From contig VWPU01012288.1 in the NCBI GenBank assembly GCA_013398955.1, positions 1-64,000 of the forward strand: a stretch of 64,000 nt of DNA. Direction: 5' to 3'. The position numbers and the translations under genes are program-made. The DNA comes from Callaeas wilsoni. Its lineage: Eukaryota; Chordata; Aves; Passeriformes; Callaeidae. Positions 59,801-64,000 of the stretch are shown here, piece after piece. Within the stretch, counting starts at the first letter, position 1; the number at the start of each line of letters is the position of its first letter. The notes under the pieces are model-generated. The model saw only the letters and a program-made list of their open reading frames with translations. It was not told the DNA's origin and ran no database searches.

Positions 59801-62800
59801 GCCACCTTGCTCATGTTACTGCAGCCAAATGGTAATTTCACCGGGCTCAGCTCTGCAGGGGAGATGTGTGCAGACATCCACTGGGGCTTTGCAATAAAAA
59901 TGTGCGTTCCCCGCAGGAAATGGCACAACTAAGACCCGTGGGCAAACATCACCTGCGATCAGGAGCCAGGCTGCTCCTTGCTGTGGAAGTGACCTGACCC
60001 CTGGTGTTGGATTTTGCGTGTGCCTCTGCAGTGGAGATCCATGCACCCGTGTGCTGTGTTGTCTCCCTGCTTCAAAATACTTGGCCTCCCCAGCCATGAG
60101 ACAACTTTTTTTCTTATTTTAGGGAGAAAGTTTATCTTTTCACCTCTTTCATTCATGTAGGGCTGAAAATGAAAGCAGGCAGGAATTTGAATCACTTGTC
60201 AACAAGGTATTAAAAGGCTTGCCTAAGCTGACGAAAAAGCCAAGGAAATAAAGGGGAAAATTGGTGTCAGCTCATCCCACACAGCCTGTACACAGCTGCA
60301 TGCATGCTGCTCTCTTACCACTGCCTTGCACGGAAGCCCAGCTGCAACATGCCAGTGACAACATGGTATCCCCTTCCCTGCTATAGCCTCCATTTGCAAG
60401 GGTTGAATTCACAGTCTCCATGTTGTAAGAAATATATTTAAAACATTTTATTTACAAATAGAACTACTTATACACCATGGACCAGTTTGCCAAACACAGT
60501 GTAGACTAGGACTGGATTGCCACATAACATACAACCCCCTCACCAGCCGGTTTAGTCATGCAAGCAAAAGGGCTACAGTCCTGAAAGATCTCTGTGGTCA
60601 GCAGCCATCAGCCTACCACAGATATTTTGTATTTCACCTCCCATCCAGGGCAGATCTCACCACTCTTCTGCACGTGGTGTAACTACAATTGCCCATGCAG
60701 ACTGGGGCTACTCATGGAGTTAGTTAGTTGTCAGTTTGAATGAGGGGAAACAAGAAGAACCTCAAAGACCTTCAGACGATGCTAAAGAGAGAGGAATCCG
60801 CTTGCTAGGGACTTTTGCATGAAATGAGGACTTACAAAATTTTGTTTTAAGGGTTCATCTGCTCTTACTCATAATTCCCATTCTACTTGATTACAAGACG
60901 AGAATTTGTTCAGAAGCAGACACAGCACCACAATCCCAGGACTGAGATTTCGGGTTAAGAATAAGCATCTAGAGCAGGTGAACTCTTAAATGTTCTTCAT
61001 CCAGTATAACTTTTAATAAATAATTTATTTTATTTTAGAAGAAAAATATATACAATGCAAAGCAACACAACACATATTATTACAAATATTCAGAGCTCTT
61101 CGTCTAATAACAAACAACAGGGTGTCCTGAGATTCAGTGAGTACAGATCTTTCAAAAGGTGAAAATATGTAGTCCACATGGTTAGTAATTGGTCCAGTCA
61201 AGGGTCAGACTGAAACTCATGTCATGGATCTATCTATTCTTGAGTATTGTCCTGGTAAAGTTATTCTTGCAGTGGATTGAAAGAGCTCCAGACACACTCA
61301 AAGTCACTAGGTGGTCCACAAGTTTAAAGAGCAGGTCTGGTCCACTGGAAAGGTTCCCTTCAAGTCTGATATCCAGTTGGAAAGAGAGGGTGGAGGGTGA
61401 GGCTCCACTTTTCACAAGGTGATTCATCCCTTTGCAAGAATTAGAGCTAAATGTAGAAATCACTCTTTGTTTGAACACATACATTTTCAGGTCTTTGCTT
61501 AAGCAGGCAGAGCTTAGGACTTGGGGTGATATTCATCGATCTTAGATTTTTAATCTTTTGCTTTCAGAAATTTGTCACTAATACTACTGTTTTCTGGAAT
61601 AAATGCATCAAGCCATCAGTTTGAAAGAATTGGAATGCTGATCAGGATTTTGCTTTTCATGCCAGTGGAGGGAAGTTTTAAAAAAAAAAGCTGAACATCA
61701 ACTATCTCGACCAGGTCCTGTAAAGAAGCCACAAGCTGGGCACCCACAACTACCAGTCCTGTCAGTGTTATGGCCAACTCCTCCTACAGCATTAGTAGTT
61801 TTTTTTCAGTAGATTTTAGAAATTCTTTACATTTATCATATGCTTTTTTCCTGCTTTTTCTGGCAGCAATTATCCACCTAATTTCTACATCTGTCTCCTG
61901 CGCGGTTTGAATTTAGTGAAGATCATTTTGGATGGTATTTGAAGGCAACCTCTTAAATTGTAAAGACTGTTTTACTGATGTCATTTGGGGAAAGCAAGCT
62001 ACTTTCAGATGTTCAGATCATCTTTTCACCCGATCCCCCCAAGTCCCAGCTCTGGAATATACAGAACAGTTGCCTCTATTAAAAATGACAAGGAACATTT
62101 AACCTGAATTCTCCTTTGTAGAGTACAAAATGTTTTGTTGTGCCCTTTTACAGGGAGAAAAAAAATGAAAACCTCCAGAAAATCAACCCCTCTCAGTATA
62201 TCAACCTTTAAAGAACTTTGCTTGTTCTGGTGCTTATTTTTTGGAGAACCCATGAGAGTCTCAACTGAGCCCACCAGGAGCTGTTTTTCTCCCTTACTTT
62301 ATTTTTTAAGAGCAATCTACCAGTTTACATCAGCCTGAGTTCAGGACTTCAATACATGACACTTTTCCTCTTAAGCTGCTATGATGGTTTCTCTTTTTTC
62401 AACAGCTGAGAATCTGCTGATTTCTTTTTTTACTGTATCAGAGAAGTTTTGATTTGGATGGGTACTTGGCTTTTTGATTAATCTTCCACAGTTTTTCCAA
62501 AAATAGACCTAAGTGGGGTCAAGCCTTCTTGCCAAGCCACCTCTGCAATACAAAGGTGTGTGGGCTGACAGAGAAGAACCAAGCAGGCATCTCTGCAAGA
62601 ATCTCTGTCCACAGGCAGCTGGGGTGGGGAGGGGGAATTTATTTGCTGACATGGATAACTAGCTGGAATAGGTTTCAACATTTTTTCAGCTTCAACTGAA
62701 ATGGAAAATGGATCCATGAAATGTCTCCTTCCAGCTAAAAAAAAAACAAACGAAAGCTCCCCCAGGCTGACAGGCATCAGCTCCTTTGCACTGCTCTGCT

Positions 62801-64000
62801 GTTCTAAAAGCCCAGAAGAAAGCTGAAACTGAGCTGCTCAGACATGTTGTCTCCACCAGGACCAGCAGGATGACATTTGTGCTATAGAGAACATCCTGGG
62901 ACCTGGTGAGGGGGTCTTTGAGGAGGTTTGCAGCTGGTGAGGGTCGGAGCATCTCTGGCAGCTATAATCTTATTTAAAGACCTTCAAACCAACTTGCCTT
63001 TCTGGCTAGAACTGTGCAGGTAATGGGTTTCTTGGTTCATTGCCAATCAGAACAACCCTTTTAAAGACTTTTTATGTAGTCTGAAAAGATTTTGGGGGGC
63101 ATTTTTGAAATTTCTGGAATACCAAAGAGTAAACAAAGGGAAATAGTTGAATTTTGTTGAATTTTAAAGTCAAATTAAGGATTTAATTTCATAATCTGAA
63201 ATGTTGCACTTTAGGAATTTGGAGCTTAGGAATACTTTTGTCCGCAGCATGGGATGGTAAGACTGTGTAGGAGGGATAGTAAGATTGTTTAAAGTTACCC
63301 AAGTAAGTAAACATCTAATTTACTGTTGAAAACACTCACTAATATGGGCTTCAAGGTAACATCTTCTGTGACCCAAACGAAAGCATTTTACTTCTGAGCA
63401 TTTTGTGTAGAGCACTTGAAATTGCAGAAAATGCTAAAGAGGAACAAGCTAGAAGCCTAACTTTATTCTTTGAGATGCCTAATTGAGCCAAACAGCAATA
63501 AATCTGTTAAGTATTTCAGACAATCTGCATTTTCTACCAGAAATTGCTCTGGTTATAAGAGTGGGGTGGTACAGTAGAAGGGAAAGCGCCAATGTTTTCC
63601 TTTTCTCATAAATTACTGCTTCATCCTATCCCCCTTCTTCCCACTCAGCCTCTGGCTAGCTATTTCTGCTGTGTGGACTCTGACCAGCCTGGGGATGGGT
63701 GCCATCTTCCTTGGTCAGTGTTTGCACATTATCAGTCTAAACTGTAAAGTCCTCAAAAGCCCAAGTACCATGACACATAATTGCAGGACAGGGCTGGGAA
63801 ACAACATGTAAGAGTCTCAGGAGCTCCAAAGAGGATCTAGGTAAGAATCCATGCACCCTGATTTCCCAGACAGTTGCTGGAGAGGATTTCATCCCTAGCT
63901 CAGGGTTTTCATGTACATGGCTGAAAAAAGACTGGATGAGTCCATGTGTAAGGGGCAAATATTGATGATGTGAGTGGAGCAAATAAAATCAGAGTGAGAG
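56857..64000 (-). other. Last intron of EPHA5 (partial)
   Basis: More than 7.1 kb of the final intron lie in the window. I looked on the minus strand for the exon encoding the first part of the SAM domain (WLEAIKM-like) and did not find it, so it lies beyond 64000. Open frames here are under 110 codons and carry no motif. A T-run (A-run on the sense strand) lies at 59345-59362, and a Pumilio-like motif overlaps an AATAAA at 60456-60447. Confidence 0.85.

Noticed and set aside
61230..61484. 84-codon minus frame within the EPHA5 intron
   Set aside because: It was checked as a possible upstream EPHA5 exon, but its peptide shows no SAM or kinase similarity and no proper splice borders.

Overview
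This window looks like bird genomic DNA. It carries CR1 LINE copies on both strands, one ending in the typical ATTCTATG tail, an avian-type LTR, old MIR-like SINE and amniote CR1 relics, and long gene-free stretches. It shows no prokaryotic operons, CRISPR array or convincing RNA genes.

The only protein-coding exon I can name is on the minus strand at 56751-56856. It is the last coding exon of the Eph receptor EPHA5: the end of the SAM domain and a C-terminus ...NGMVPL. Its 3' UTR probably runs down to about 52980, where an AATAAA signal lies on the minus strand. Positions 56857-64000 are the last intron, and all earlier EPHA5 exons lie beyond the right edge. Positions 1-52980 are the intergenic region downstream of EPHA5.

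Region by region: 1-18435 is mostly unannotated intergenic DNA with an old MIR-like piece, an ancient CR1 piece and a cluster of perfect hairpins near 7.65-7.76 kb. A 5'-truncated CR1 with reverse transcriptase remnants, interrupted by about 170 bp of foreign sequence, occupies 18436-20250, and another CR1 3' end lies at 21903-22440. A 265-bp segment with an exon-like 42-bp core is duplicated almost perfectly at 24266 and 27465. A 100-bp tandem duplication lies at 25981. A group of splice-site-flanked phase-0 reading frames followed by a poly(A) signal lies at 32256-32765.

The most striking structure is at 38306-42983. A 4.2-kb endogenous retrovirus (LTR, tRNA-Pro-like primer site, degenerate nucleocapsid and protease remnants, polypurine tract, LTR) sits inside an older avian LTR and is flanked by a 4-bp duplication AGAG. 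Where pol and env would be expected it carries a minisatellite of about 29 copies of a motif whose main form, GGGTTACTTGAGGTCA, is a DR4 nuclear-receptor element resembling LXR response elements. This makes it a non-autonomous element carrying a dense array of potential receptor sites.
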